Origin: a virus
Virus record (IMG/VR): IMGVR_UViG_3300018063_000008
Location: 1 to 49,369 of that record
Length of the DNA: 49,369 nt
Reading direction: 5' to 3' (one strand)
Shown piece after piece: positions 37,247 to 45,883 of the stretch (position 1 is the stretch's first letter; every line of letters starts with the position of its first letter). Position numbers and translations under genes: made by a program. The notes under the pieces were generated by a model. That model ran no database searches. It was not told the DNA's origin and saw nothing but the letters and a program-made list of their open reading frames with translations.

Positions 37247-37258
37247 ATTATAGCACAA
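37247..37258 (-). promoter_or_regulatory. Late promoter D
   Basis: The minus strand reads TACTTGTGCTATAATATT. It lies 24 bases after the stop of the GIY-YIG gene and just upstream of the hairpin at 37204-37231. Confidence 0.72.
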
Positions 37259-37281
37259 GTATTCGGTTCTAAAGAAACACT

Positions 37282-37974
37282 TTATTCATCCTCAGACAGC
37301 TTTCGCGCCTTTGCGTAACGCCGTTTTGCACCTTCGCTCAATTTCCGTTTATGTTCTTCACTAAATATCACGCCTTTTCGCTGTTCACTTTTCTTCCGGC
37401 ATGTTTCTTCGCTTTGAATTTTACCTTTGCCAGCCTCGCTCAATTTGCGGCGCGTTTCTTCGCTTGCAGGAGGACGTTTTCTAGCGGCTTCACTCAGCTT
37501 GCGCACATGGTCATCACTCAGGATTCGTCCCTTTTGCGCATCACTCATTTTACGCCGTGTCTCTTCGCTTTTGGGTTTCCCAAAGTTGGGGTTATTTTTA
37601 CCCATGACGGCTTCGCTAAGTTTTCGCCGTGTCTCCTCGCTGCGAATTAGTCCGCGCCCTGATGCCTGTACATCTTTGGCGATGTTGTAACACATTCCTT
37701 TCGCCATGTAGATGTCAAGGAAGTGTTGTTCTCGTTCGTCTAATTGTTCAATAGCGCAATATTCTAGTTTTTGAAAACGGAACGCATCCGCACCATATCT
37801 ATTCCAAGCATGTTGCAGGTGTCGATTTTCGTGATAACCGCCCTTTAAATAGGTCTTATGTTTGTGCCACCGCCTGCGAAAATCCTGCGTTTGCCCAATG
37901 TAGACTTTGCCGGTTTTTACGTTGAGGATAACATATATGCCTGAAATTGGAGTATCATTACTCACAGTAGCCAT
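37282..37974 (-). CDS. GIY-YIG homing endonuclease with NUMOD3 repeats
   Basis: 230 residues. GIYVILNVKTGKVYIGQTQD with R34/R35, HLQHAW and E residues form the GIY-YIG nuclease (1-95). This is followed by five or more NUMOD3-type DNA-binding repeats (SEETRRKLSEA, FSEEHKRKLSEG). It is a mobile gene inserted between tail and head-tail genes, with AT-richer codons. First codons (MATVSNDT) match those of the HNH gene at 34991 (MATVNNDT) though the proteins are otherwise unrelated. Confidence 0.92.
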   Translation of the reverse strand: MATVSNDTPISGIYVILNVKTGKVYIGQTQDFRRRWHKHKTYLKGGYHENRHLQHAWNRYGADAFRFQKLEYCAIEQLDEREQHFLDIYMAKGMCYNIAKDVQASGRGLIRSEETRRKLSEAVMGKNNPNFGKPKSEETRRKMSDAQKGRILSDDHVRKLSEAARKRPPASEETRRKLSEAGKGKIQSEETCRKKSEQRKGVIFSEEHKRKLSEGAKRRYAKARKLSEDE

Positions 37975-37994
37975 CCTTCTTATGGTTGCTCATG

Positions 37995-38021
37995 CTCCGA
38001 GGTGTTTGCGCACCGTCGGAG
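37995..38021 (-). other. Leader hairpin of the GIY-YIG gene
   Basis: CTCCGA pairs with TCGGAG, with an inner GGTG/CACC around CGCAAA. It lies between promoter F and the gene, with no T-run. It corresponds in position and loop sequence to the hairpin at 35839-35863. Confidence 0.6.
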
Positions 38022-38038
38022 TTTCCTTTTCTCCCTCA

Positions 38039-38050
38039 ATTATAGCACAG
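38039..38050 (-). promoter_or_regulatory. Late promoter F, before the GIY-YIG gene
   Basis: The minus strand reads AAAATCTGTGCTATAAT, the same element as promoters A-E, but followed by the endonuclease hairpin rather than by a T-tract hairpin. It suggests the mobile gene took over an existing late promoter. Confidence 0.7.
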
Positions 38051-38059
38051 ATTTTCGCT

Positions 38060-38506
38060 TTACCGCCGCCGCAACTGCACAAAATAGCGGCTTGCCGCAG
38101 CCAGTGCGCCGCCCAGGTCGTCCTCGGTGAACTCGCGGATGTCATCGACCCAGCGCATGAGGGGTCGCCCTTCATTGTCCGCCGTCACCTGCTGCCGATC
38201 CAGCAGGTCTTTGGCTTTCCGGCGCGCCTGCCGGATCAGACTGTAACTGTCATGATGAAAATACCAGATGCGGAAAAATTGCCTTTCACTGGTCAGGATC
38301 TCGGCTTCGGTATTGGTGTCAAAGGTCAGCACCGCCGTCAGTTCCAGCTTGCCGTCGGCATCGTAACAACCCGCTGCTTCAGCGCTCTCCGGCGTCAATC
38401 CCAATGTCCCCAACTCGTCAAACAGGAAGGTACCACCCGTCACCAGCGCCACCCAGGGCGCGTTGCCGGTCAGCGCAGCTTTGATCGCAGCTTCCTTGCT
38501 TGCCAT
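38060..38506 (-). CDS. Tail terminator or tail completion protein
   Basis: 148 residues; the start shares a base with the previous stop. APWVALVTGGTFLFDELG, TAVLTFDTNTEAE and FHHDSYSLIRQARRKA fit the small alpha/beta proteins encoded between the HK97 gp10-like protein and the major tail protein. Assignment relies mostly on position. Confidence 0.62.
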   Translation of the reverse strand: MASKEAAIKAALTGNAPWVALVTGGTFLFDELGTLGLTPESAEAAGCYDADGKLELTAVLTFDTNTEAEILTSERQFFRIWYFHHDSYSLIRQARRKAKDLLDRQQVTADNEGRPLMRWVDDIREFTEDDLGGALAAASRYFVQLRRR

Positions 38507-38859
38507 TAACTGAACACCTTCCGCACCATATCCATCACGGGTTGGTAGTGCTGCTCCAGCGTCGGCAGGATGATGGCATAGCGCGCCTGATGCGCCAGTT
38601 CTAAATACAGGCCGTAATCCATCCGGTGCGCCAGATAAATCGCCACCGACGTTTCGCTCAAGTCTTTGACGAAACCGGTCAGCCCCTGCCGAGCGTTGCC
38701 GGTGCGATCCGTCCAGGTGGCATCGGCTTTGGCTGCCGCCTCAACAACCGGCGCGTAGTATTCAGCGATCAGATGCAGCGCCAGACGGCAGCGGCGGCGA
38801 TAGTCTTCCAGCCGCGCTTGCATCTCACTAATACCCGTCCATTGCATCTCGGCGCTCAT
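38506..38859 (-). CDS. HK97 gp10-like tail/neck protein
   Basis: 117 residues. The layout of a helix with LALHLIAEYYAPVVEAAAKA, then ATWTDRTGNARQGLTG, SVAIYLAHRMDYGLYLELAH and a final helix is typical of the gp10 family, where DRTGNAR and Y--YLE are common. It joins the neck to the tail tube. It overlaps both neighbours by one to four bases. Confidence 0.8.
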   Translation of the reverse strand: MSAEMQWTGISEMQARLEDYRRRCRLALHLIAEYYAPVVEAAAKADATWTDRTGNARQGLTGFVKDLSETSVAIYLAHRMDYGLYLELAHQARYAIILPTLEQHYQPVMDMVRKVFS

Positions 38860-39242
38860 TGTGTCTCCTCGGCATACGCCTGCACCATACCGTGTAACGT
38901 TCGCTCCACCCGCACCACCTTATAATTCAGCCGCGCCACTGTGGATGGATACTTGAACAGGTCGCCGCGTTTAATATCCAAATCCGGCTGGCCGACGATC
39001 AAGAGCTGCTCATAAGCGCCGCTGCCTGATTCGCTCTTGCGTTCGCTGGCGGTGGTGTCCCGTCCGGCGGGGGCCAGGATCACCGACTGGGCATCCAGCG
39101 TCTCATCGCCGCGCACAATTGCGAGGCTCACCCCCCGGTGGCCGATCATAAAGGCCACCGAGTCGGCGCGTTCCGACTGGCGGTACCATTCTTCCAGGTC
39201 GCCGCTGGGGTTCCAGCCCAGGTAGGTGCCGAAATCAGGCAT
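38856..39242 (-). CDS. Head-closure-like protein
   Basis: 128 residues, predicted mostly beta with short helices. Contains SVILAPAGRDTTASERKS, and LLIVGQPDLDIKRGDLFKYP followed by YKVVRVERT. The DIKRGDLF strand pattern resembles neck proteins that close the head after packaging. Position between connector and gp10-like gene supports this; homology is not certain. Confidence 0.6.
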   Translation of the reverse strand: MPDFGTYLGWNPSGDLEEWYRQSERADSVAFMIGHRGVSLAIVRGDETLDAQSVILAPAGRDTTASERKSESGSGAYEQLLIVGQPDLDIKRGDLFKYPSTVARLNYKVVRVERTLHGMVQAYAEETQ

Positions 39243-39531
39243 TCGGGTCGTACTCCCGCGCCAGGTCGATCAGTTTATCCCGCGACACTTTCAGTACCGC
39301 GCCTACGGCTTCATGGCCGCCGCCGAAGGCCACCAGTAGCCCGGTGGTGATCGCCAGCGCGTTCAGGCTGACCGGTGTTTTAGTGCGCCGTTTGGCGAAG
39401 GGTTTGGGCTGGCCGCGATACACCTTTTCCACCTTCTGCCGCAGCGCGATCATCTGCTTATGCGACAGTTCAAAGGTGTCGCAGATGTGGATCATAATCA
39501 GCACAAAGTTGTTGGCGTCATAGCGCATCAT
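39235..39531 (-). CDS. Small protein of unknown function in the connector region (98 aa)
   Basis: Helical protein beginning MMRYDANNFVLIMIHICDTF, with a basic centre (KPFAKRRTKTP) and a helix NALAITTGLLVAFGGG. No family is recognised. It overlaps both neighbours by a few bases. Confidence 0.62.
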   Translation of the reverse strand: MMRYDANNFVLIMIHICDTFELSHKQMIALRQKVEKVYRGQPKPFAKRRTKTPVSLNALAITTGLLVAFGGGHEAVGAVLKVSRDKLIDLAREYDPNA

Positions 39532-39953
39532 GGCAGTTTATTCAGCAGCGCGCCCAGCTTCGACGTGCGCAGCGCTTCATCGCTTGCCATGCGCGGCTTG
39601 AGCGCCTTAATCATGAAGAAGACCTTGTTCCAGTCCTGGCGCGCGGCTTCGATCAGCGCCGCCGCTTCCTGGCTGGCATGGTCGGCCAGGGCAGCCGCTT
39701 CCATAATAATTGGCGGCAAATCCTGTTGCATCGTCTGCGCCACAAACCTGGCAGCATTTTCAACTACGTCCTGGGGAATGTTCAACACATTGATTGCGCC
39801 GTGCGCTTCGCCCATTATCTCTGGGGGCGGCGTGTCATCCGCATCCGCTACGGCTTCGCCCTCATACTCCTCAAGAATCTCAGCAGCCGCGCCCTCGACA
39901 TACTCGGCAGCCTCCTGCACTTTTTCGGCCTGCGTTTTCTTAACCATTACCAT
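39528..39953 (-). CDS. Acidic helical protein of unknown function (141 aa)
   Basis: Begins VKKTQAEKVQEAAEYVEGAA and is strongly acidic (EILEEYEGEAVADADD), then helical. Low-complexity Ala/Glu content suggests an extended assembly factor. It overlaps the connector gene by seven bases. Confidence 0.62.
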   Translation of the reverse strand: MVMVKKTQAEKVQEAAEYVEGAAAEILEEYEGEAVADADDTPPPEIMGEAHGAINVLNIPQDVVENAARFVAQTMQQDLPPIIMEAAALADHASQEAAALIEAARQDWNKVFFMIKALKPRMASDEALRTSKLGALLNKLP

Positions 39954-40336
39954 CGCCTCCTGCTTGTCAATTGATTTTCACTGGGCGTGTAGCGATCCGG
40001 GTTGACCCGTTTGCCCAGCTTGCCGATGACTACCTGCCGCCGTTCGCCCTGCGCCGCATCCAGTGCCCATTGGTAATCGGCCTTACGTTCCTTCAAGTGC
40101 CGATACACCTGATCGAGCTTCTCATCCACTGCCCCGGCGCTGTAATCATGCAGCTTGCTGGCGCTGTTGAGGAGCTGCTCAAAACACAGGCCCTTAACCG
40201 CTTCAAAACGGGTATTGTCATTGGGCGCGCTGGTCAGTCGATCCCAATTGTCATCCAGTTCCGGGTCGGTGAAAGCAGTGGCGACATCGCCCAAATCGCG
40301 CCGCACCCGCTGTAACTGCTGCGTCGTCATCGGCAT
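39947..40336 (-). CDS. Head-tail connector protein
   Basis: 129 residues. VRRDLGDVATAFTDPELDDN, then FEAVKGLCFEQLLNSASKLHDYSAGAV, and a helical end. The F-D-EL-D-W start and the N-A-K--DYSAG region are typical of phage adaptor proteins that bind the portal. It follows the sugar cassette, which separates it from the capsid genes. Confidence 0.72.
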   Translation of the reverse strand: MPMTTQQLQRVRRDLGDVATAFTDPELDDNWDRLTSAPNDNTRFEAVKGLCFEQLLNSASKLHDYSAGAVDEKLDQVYRHLKERKADYQWALDAAQGERRQVVIGKLGKRVNPDRYTPSENQLTSRRRW

Positions 40337-41316
40337 AATTCGGCCTCTTTCGCCTGCTCATACTCGTACACATCCCGGATCGTCGCCCGGATACCGATAC
40401 TCGGCTGCCAACCCAGTTCGGTTTCGGCTTTCCTCGAATCGGGATATTTATCATCGGCTTCGGCATATTGCGGCCCATAAATCGCCTTGCCATTCGTGAA
40501 CACGACCTCACCCTGGCCGATGACCGCCATCACCTGCTGCGCCAGATCAAGGATGGTGGTGGTATTCGCCGGGTTGCCCAGGTTGTAAACCGCGCCCGTC
40601 CGGCCTCTTTCCCAGGCCCGCACCATCCCATCGACGATGTCGCGCACATGGGTGAAGGCCCGTATTTGCATCCCGCTGCCGAACACCGTCAGCGCCTCGC
40701 CCCGCATGGCCTGCCCGACAAATCGCGGCAGTACAAATCCGCCTTTGGCACTCTGGCGCGGCCCAGCGACATTAAACGGGCGCACAATCAGCGCATCCAG
40801 GTCGGCGCTGTTCAGAATGGCGGCCTCTGCCGCCAGCTTCGCTACGGCATACTCGACTCGCGCCGTCATCTGCGCCGGGATGTGTTTGCGCATGTCCTCG
40901 CTGCATAGCCCATCCTGGCCGCCGCCGTACACCTCGCTGGTCGATACGTCAATCAGTCGCGCGCCGTTGTGTTTCGCCAGGTCGATCACCCGATAGGCGT
41001 CGCTCACCACCTGCTGTATAATCTTACCCGCGTGCGGCAGGATACCGGCTGGCCCCACCGGCGAGGCCAGATGGAAAATCGCGTCGTAGCGTGCGCGTCG
41101 ATACAGCGGTTGTTGATACAAACTGAACACTTCAATGCTTTCTTGAAAGACGGTAGCTGAAATGGCCGCGTTCCCTATCTCATTCAGTAGCCGTGCCATT
41201 GGTATCGGGTTGCTCGACAGATTATCGACAATATGCACCGTATGCCCATCGTCCAGCAGCCTGCCGACCAAATGCCCGCCAATGAAACCTGCGCCGCCTG
41301 TGACCAGAATTCGCAT
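40327..41316 (-). CDS. NAD-dependent sugar-nucleotide epimerase/dehydratase
   Basis: 329 residues, extended SDR fold. GGAGFIGGH (7-15) is the Rossmann Gly motif, HLASPVGP binds NAD, STSEVYGGG provides the catalytic Thr/Ser region, and YAVAKLAAE holds the Tyr-xxx-Lys pair. RPFNVAGPRQ and the C-terminal LGWQPSIG are typical. Relatives make UDP-xylose or other modified sugars. It overlaps the glycosyltransferase genes by one base, so the three act together. Confidence 0.88.
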   Translation of the reverse strand: MRILVTGGAGFIGGHLVGRLLDDGHTVHIVDNLSSNPIPMARLLNEIGNAAISATVFQESIEVFSLYQQPLYRRARYDAIFHLASPVGPAGILPHAGKIIQQVVSDAYRVIDLAKHNGARLIDVSTSEVYGGGQDGLCSEDMRKHIPAQMTARVEYAVAKLAAEAAILNSADLDALIVRPFNVAGPRQSAKGGFVLPRFVGQAMRGEALTVFGSGMQIRAFTHVRDIVDGMVRAWERGRTGAVYNLGNPANTTTILDLAQQVMAVIGQGEVVFTNGKAIYGPQYAEADDKYPDSRKAETELGWQPSIGIRATIRDVYEYEQAKEAELCR

Positions 41317-42080
41317 CAGCCCGCCGCCTCCCGATCCATCCGATTATACCCTGGATAGGGCGCGTTTCGCTCATTCGTTCGGATTTTCCAACCGAGTGCC
41401 GGATCATTAAACGGTGTCTCAAACAGTTCGTATTCCTTCTCGCCACCCCATTTTCGCAGATAATAGGCTTTGTTCCGCTCAAACTGTTCTTCGTGCTGTT
41501 GGATGGGCACTATGCTCCGGCTCTTGCTGCCAGCGTGCAGGATGTGGGTTGATGGAATACACATGTGTCCCAGTCCGGCCAACTGCGCCCGCCGATAATA
41601 ATCCCTATCTTCGTAATAAATCGGATAGAAATTTTCGTCGAAATACCCAATCTTTTCGAGTGCAACGGGGTTGATCGCCGCCAGCGAAAACAGCATGTCA
41701 CCGGATTGCAGCGCGCGTGCATCGAAGCCCCACCCACTGACCATGTAATAATCCCGATTGCGGGCTGCCGCCCGCGCGATCCGGGTGGCGTCGCCATACT
41801 GTGGCGCAGCATCGTCGTTGGCAATCAACATCACATCCATGCCGTCATGGTAGCCGTCGATCAAGCCCTCGTTCCAGGATTTTGCCAATCCCCGGTTCTC
41901 GCCATAGGGGTAGTAGCGGACATTGGGGCGGGCTGCCAGGCGCTCACATACCGCTACCACTTCCTCTACCTGGCTGTGGAGGAAAAGATACCAGTGGACT
42001 TTGGATGAATCGGAGCGCGAAAACAGCAGTACTAAATCTTCCGCCAATCCATAAGCCACCACGATTAGGCCGATTCGCAT
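41316..42080 (-). CDS. Glycosyltransferase family 2-like
   Basis: 254 residues, GT-A fold. MRIGLIVVAYG is the first strand, ENRGLAKSWNEGL the sugar-nucleotide loop, ANDDAAP the metal-binding acidic motif, and YFDENFYPIYYEDRDYYRRA the catalytic acidic region typical of GT2 rhamnosyl- and glucosyl-type enzymes. There are no membrane segments. It is encoded inside the capsid operon between a family 4-like transferase and the epimerase. Confidence 0.88.
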   Translation of the reverse strand: MRIGLIVVAYGLAEDLVLLFSRSDSSKVHWYLFLHSQVEEVVAVCERLAARPNVRYYPYGENRGLAKSWNEGLIDGYHDGMDVMLIANDDAAPQYGDATRIARAAARNRDYYMVSGWGFDARALQSGDMLFSLAAINPVALEKIGYFDENFYPIYYEDRDYYRRAQLAGLGHMCIPSTHILHAGSKSRSIVPIQQHEEQFERNKAYYLRKWGGEKEYELFETPFNDPALGWKIRTNERNAPYPGYNRMDREAAG

Positions 42081-43069
42081 AGCAGCTCCTCAATCCGCCG
42101 CGCCGCCTGTTCCCAGGTGAAATACTCCAGCAGGTATTTGCGCCCCGCTGCTGCTTTTGCCAGCGCCGCCCGATAGTCGGCCATCACCGCCTTCATCTGC
42201 GCGTCGATTGACTCCCGATCCGGCTCCCACCACTGCCCGGCCTCGTCGTTGGCTTCATAATAATCAAACTGACAGGGACGCATGTCTTTCACAGCGATGG
42301 GATAACCCCACTTTTCCACATCCCACATACCCAGCGCCTGCGTCGCGGCCACCGGCAGTCCGCTCAATACCGCTTCTCTGGGCGGATAGCCGAAGCCTTC
42401 GCCCCGGCTGGGGAAAATCATCGCCTGGCAGCGCGCCAGCAAGTCATGCCACTCCGGCTCACTCATTTGTCCCTGTTCCAGGCTGATTTGTGGATCGTCC
42501 AGGCCGGTCAGCCACTGTGCCGCATCCCGGCATTTGATGATGAGCCGGTAGCGGGGATCGTCGCCGCACAGCCGCTTGAAGGCCATGATCGCCAGGTCGG
42601 CGCCCTTACGCATGTCGCCCAGGCTGTAGGTCAACCAGGTGAACTGCGGCGGATGAGGATCGCGTGGCACAAAATACGGTGGCCGGTAATCCACACCCAA
42701 CGGCACATAATCCACCGGAATGGTTAGTCCCGATTCGCGGTAGATGTCCACCAGCGGCGGACAAGCCACCAGCACCCGCTCAAAATCGGCGTTCAGGATG
42801 TCCACCCACAAGCGGGAGACGCGGTTGCTCTCGCTCATGGTGAAGGCCCACTTGCGCCCCGGCACATCCTCGCCCCATTCCGGCGATCCGCTGATGATGG
42901 TGACGGCGTGTTTGGGTGGCGTCCATCTATCCACCATCCACACCTGCACACCGAAGCCGGTCAGTCCTTTGACCAGGCCGAGTTCCATACGGCCATAGCC
43001 GGTGGCCGGGTTCATGCGATTAGAGGGAAAGAAGTTGAGTTGGGCGGCTGCCAGTTGAGTAACCATCAT
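42065..43069 (-). CDS. Glycosyltransferase family 4-like (GT-B)
   Basis: 334 residues. NPATGYGRMELGLVKGL near the start and FPSRGEGFGYPPREAVLSGL with E-x7-E at the end of the C-terminal domain are the GT4 signatures. YVPLGVDYRPP links the two Rossmann domains. It is the first gene after the major capsid terminator. It probably acts on a phage protein or on host surface sugars. Confidence 0.87.
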   Translation of the reverse strand: MMVTQLAAAQLNFFPSNRMNPATGYGRMELGLVKGLTGFGVQVWMVDRWTPPKHAVTIISGSPEWGEDVPGRKWAFTMSESNRVSRLWVDILNADFERVLVACPPLVDIYRESGLTIPVDYVPLGVDYRPPYFVPRDPHPPQFTWLTYSLGDMRKGADLAIMAFKRLCGDDPRYRLIIKCRDAAQWLTGLDDPQISLEQGQMSEPEWHDLLARCQAMIFPSRGEGFGYPPREAVLSGLPVAATQALGMWDVEKWGYPIAVKDMRPCQFDYYEANDEAGQWWEPDRESIDAQMKAVMADYRAALAKAAAGRKYLLEYFTWEQAARRIEELLCESA

Positions 43070-43082
43070 ACTCCGTGAGGTT

Positions 43083-43109
43083 AAAAGGGGAGGGTTTCAA
43101 ACCCTCCCC
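43083..43109 (-). terminator. Terminator after the major capsid gene
   Basis: GGGGAGGGTTT pairs with AAACCCTCCCC (43109-43087), then TTTTAACC. It lies after the capsid gene and before the sugar cassette, so it can hold the cassette at a lower level than the capsid protein. Confidence 0.85.
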
Positions 43110-43135
43110 TAGAACGTCAAACGAGGATTGTCCGG

Positions 43136-44266
43136 CTACCCAATGGAGGGATTCGTCCAGTTGCCAGTGGCATCCAGGAAGGCTGCCGCGCCATTGGTAC
43201 GGTCTTCGCCCACGCTCACGCCGAACTCGAATTCGATGTTCAGCTTCTTCAGCGGGTATTTGTCATCACCGGTCTTCTCGGCCATAATCGCCAGCCCGAA
43301 GCCTTCGTCGGGATGGACGCGCACTGCAATCGAGTTGCGCTGGTCGAGTTGGCCGTAGCTCTTGACCATCGCGCCGTAGTTGGCCGGAACCCGGTTGTAA
43401 GCCCGCAGTTCGATCAGCCCATAATCGCTCTGGAAGTAGCCGAATGCGCCATCCGTCACCATCGGCGTGCCGCGCGCGAACAGTTGGTTGCCGCTCGACT
43501 CCGCGCCCCGATCGATCACCGTCACCACATCCGCCGTGAACTTAACAAAACCCGTCAGTACTGCGTAGGCTGCCACGTCAGCGCGGCTCACCAGTGCGGT
43601 GAATGGCGCGGTGTGCCCATGTTCTTCCAGCGTTTCCGCCATCTCGTTCAGGAGTTCGTCGCGCTGTTTGGTGTCGCTGTCGATGCCCAGGAAGTGATCA
43701 TGGCTTGTGTCGAAGGCTTGTCCACCATAAGCCGCTGGCACAAAATCGACATTGCCGCCGCTGCCACGCACAAACGGCACATCATAGCCGCTGGCACCAA
43801 TCGCGTTTTCGGTGTTGGTGAATAGGCGGGTGAACAGCTTGCGTTCAAAGCGCCACTTCGCCCGGTTGACGATGACGCGCAGTGTACTCTCGATTTGCGG
43901 CTGCCGGGCATCCCGGAAATAGCGCCGCGAGCCGCCAATCGCCCCGCCGTATGGCCGCAGGTCGATCTGATGGCCGATGGTCGTCCCGTGCATCATGTCC
44001 GGGTCGTCCATGTCGGTGATTTCCGGCAGTTCTGTCACTGTCCCGCCGTCGGGGTACTCGAAATGATCCATCTCGGTGATCGAGAACAACCAGCCCCACT
44101 TTTGCACAAATTCCTGATTAATGCCGCCCAATGCCGCCGCTGTGCGCGCGATGAACTGCTGCACCGTCACGCCTTCACGCAGTCGCCATTGCGCCAGCTT
44201 AACCCCATCCACGCCAGTGGGGAGTGCCCGTAGGGCGATACTCATTGGCCCCAAAACTTCTGCCAT
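43136..44266 (-). CDS. Major capsid protein (HK97 fold)
   Basis: 376 residues. The N-terminal arm and E-loop region (WRLREGVTVQQFIARTAAAL, YPDGGTVTELPEITD) lead to the P-domain with long helix RAKWRFERKLFTRLFTNTEN and the A-domain strands GNQLFARGTPMVTDG and YGLIELRAYNRVP. The end reads KKLNIEFEFGVSVGE. It follows the decoration protein and is followed by a terminator, as for a highly expressed gene. The size is typical. No N-terminal scaffold domain is present, because a separate protease/scaffold gene precedes it. Confidence 0.86.
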   Translation of the reverse strand: MAEVLGPMSIALRALPTGVDGVKLAQWRLREGVTVQQFIARTAAALGGINQEFVQKWGWLFSITEMDHFEYPDGGTVTELPEITDMDDPDMMHGTTIGHQIDLRPYGGAIGGSRRYFRDARQPQIESTLRVIVNRAKWRFERKLFTRLFTNTENAIGASGYDVPFVRGSGGNVDFVPAAYGGQAFDTSHDHFLGIDSDTKQRDELLNEMAETLEEHGHTAPFTALVSRADVAAYAVLTGFVKFTADVVTVIDRGAESSGNQLFARGTPMVTDGAFGYFQSDYGLIELRAYNRVPANYGAMVKSYGQLDQRNSIAVRVHPDEGFGLAIMAEKTGDDKYPLKKLNIEFEFGVSVGEDRTNGAAAFLDATGNWTNPSIG

Positions 44267-44281
44267 GTCTTATTCCTCCCC

Positions 44282-44719
44282 TTAACTATTGCTGGCTGGC
44301 GCTTGCAGGCCAGGCAGAACGAACAGGACGCCATCGCTTTCGGCGTAACCGACTGGCGCTGTCCACGTACCCGCGCCCGTTGGGGCGGTTTCGGTGATCG
44401 CGCCCGCCGTACTGCTTTGAAACTGACGCACTCCGGGCGTCAGACCGCTGAATCCGGCCACCGGCCCGAAAACACAAACCGTGATCCCGTCACCGGCCAA
44501 CGCCTGGGTTTCACCTTCGCGCGAGACCGCCGTGACCACGCCGCGAACATTGGCGATCAGCGCGCTCACGTTAGCATCCCCCTGCGCCACTTTGGGCAGG
44601 ATGTTGTCCTGGTCGTCGGCGATGTAGAACGTGTCGCCCATGTTAATGGTCGCATTGGCGACGGCTTGCCGTAGAGTCGCGCCTTCCAGGGCGCGGACTT
44701 TCGCTGCTGTAACAGCCAT
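44282..44719 (-). CDS. Capsid decoration (cement) protein-like
   Basis: 145 residues, small beta-rich protein with an N-terminal AKVRALEGATLRQAVANATI, a central VRGVVTAVSREGETQALAGD and a Gly/Thr/Ala-rich end. This fits small head-decoration proteins encoded between protease and capsid. The 14- and 15-base gaps to its neighbours hold only ribosome-binding sites. Confidence 0.72.
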   Translation of the reverse strand: MAVTAAKVRALEGATLRQAVANATINMGDTFYIADDQDNILPKVAQGDANVSALIANVRGVVTAVSREGETQALAGDGITVCVFGPVAGFSGLTPGVRQFQSSTAGAITETAPTGAGTWTAPVGYAESDGVLFVLPGLQAPASNS

Positions 44720-44733
44720 TGTCTAAACCCTCC

Positions 44734-45867
44734 CTATATACCCAGCGATGCGCGCGCTTCGGCGATGGTTTCCGGTTTGTTCAGGTCTTTGAATGGGTTA
44801 TTTCCGTCCCGGTCTTTGCCGCCGGTGAAAGCGTTCGGCCCGGCCTGATTAGCCACCAGCGCTTCGGCGATGAGTTTGATGTCCTCGCGCGCCTGCAATT
44901 CAGCCACACGCGACTTGGCCTTGTCGGCGCTGTCCACCGTCCCCATCTGGGCGATGATGGTCGGGCGCAGGGCTTCCAGTTCAACTGCTTTGACCGCATC
45001 CGCGATCCAGCCGTCAATCTGAGCCTGCTGATTCTTCTGGCGCAGGTCACGCAACTCTGCGATCAGCTTATTCAGCTTCTCAACCGGGGTCGCGCCCTGG
45101 AATTCGGCCACCAACTGTTCGATGCTGGACAGGGTTTCAACCTTGCCCTTCATCTCGGCGATCAGGCTGTCCTTCTCGCCGACTTTGGTCGTTAAGGCGC
45201 TCACCTGCGACAAGGCATCCACCTTACCCTGGATGAGTTCGCTGACCAGTTTCGAGTCCACTTGCTCGGTCATCGGGTTATCCTCCCCGTTCTTATGGTC
45301 GTTGGAATCGTCTTTCATCTCGGCGGTGAGATGCGGCACTGCTGCCGCATCCGGGTGCGACACCCGATCAGGATGGCCCAGGTCTACGCTCTCCAAATTC
45401 ATGTCGGAGAGACCCTTGTTACCCTTCACGCCGTAGACACTCGTCCCCACCCGCGCGCGGGCGCGTTTGGCGTCGGCCAAAAATTCGCGCACGTCCTGCG
45501 CGTATTTCGGCACATACGCCTTGCCCCACACCAGCCCGGTTTTCTCGTCCAGCATCGCGCCGAGCCAGCGCAGGACAGGTAGACTGTAATCAGTGGAGCG
45601 TTTTTCGGCGGGGAGGTGGCCGAGATTGCCATCGGGTCGTTTGGTGTTGATCTCCTGCACCACGCGCAGGGCGCTGGGTTTATCCCAGGGCAGGCCGTTC
45701 TGCGAACGAACGCCCACTTTCAACAAGGGCAGCGTGACGAACATCGGTTTGTTCGCCGGATCATCGCTGCCAGAGCGCCACTCCTCGACCTCGATCTCCG
45801 ATGAGAGCGGTACGTCGGGCGGCTTACCCGCAAAAGACCAGGACATCTCGGCTAAAACTTCAGGCAT
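44734..45867 (-). CDS. Capsid maturation protease fused to scaffold
   Basis: 377 residues from ATG 45867 (AAGGGG upstream). The N-terminal 185 residues have the prohead protease layout: DGNLGHLPAEKR with a possible catalytic His, ARVGTSVYGVKG with a possible catalytic Ser, and DLGHPDRVSHPDAA. The C-terminal 190 residues are a charged coiled coil (KVETLSSIEQLVAEF, KLIAELRDLRQKNQ) as in scaffolds. It is cleaved away during head expansion. The catalytic assignment is by motif and is tentative. It follows late promoter E. Confidence 0.78.
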   Translation of the reverse strand: MPEVLAEMSWSFAGKPPDVPLSSEIEVEEWRSGSDDPANKPMFVTLPLLKVGVRSQNGLPWDKPSALRVVQEINTKRPDGNLGHLPAEKRSTDYSLPVLRWLGAMLDEKTGLVWGKAYVPKYAQDVREFLADAKRARARVGTSVYGVKGNKGLSDMNLESVDLGHPDRVSHPDAAAVPHLTAEMKDDSNDHKNGEDNPMTEQVDSKLVSELIQGKVDALSQVSALTTKVGEKDSLIAEMKGKVETLSSIEQLVAEFQGATPVEKLNKLIAELRDLRQKNQQAQIDGWIADAVKAVELEALRPTIIAQMGTVDSADKAKSRVAELQAREDIKLIAEALVANQAGPNAFTGGKDRDGNNPFKDLNKPETIAEARASLGI

Positions 45868-45883
45868 CCTAACCCCTTAAACG

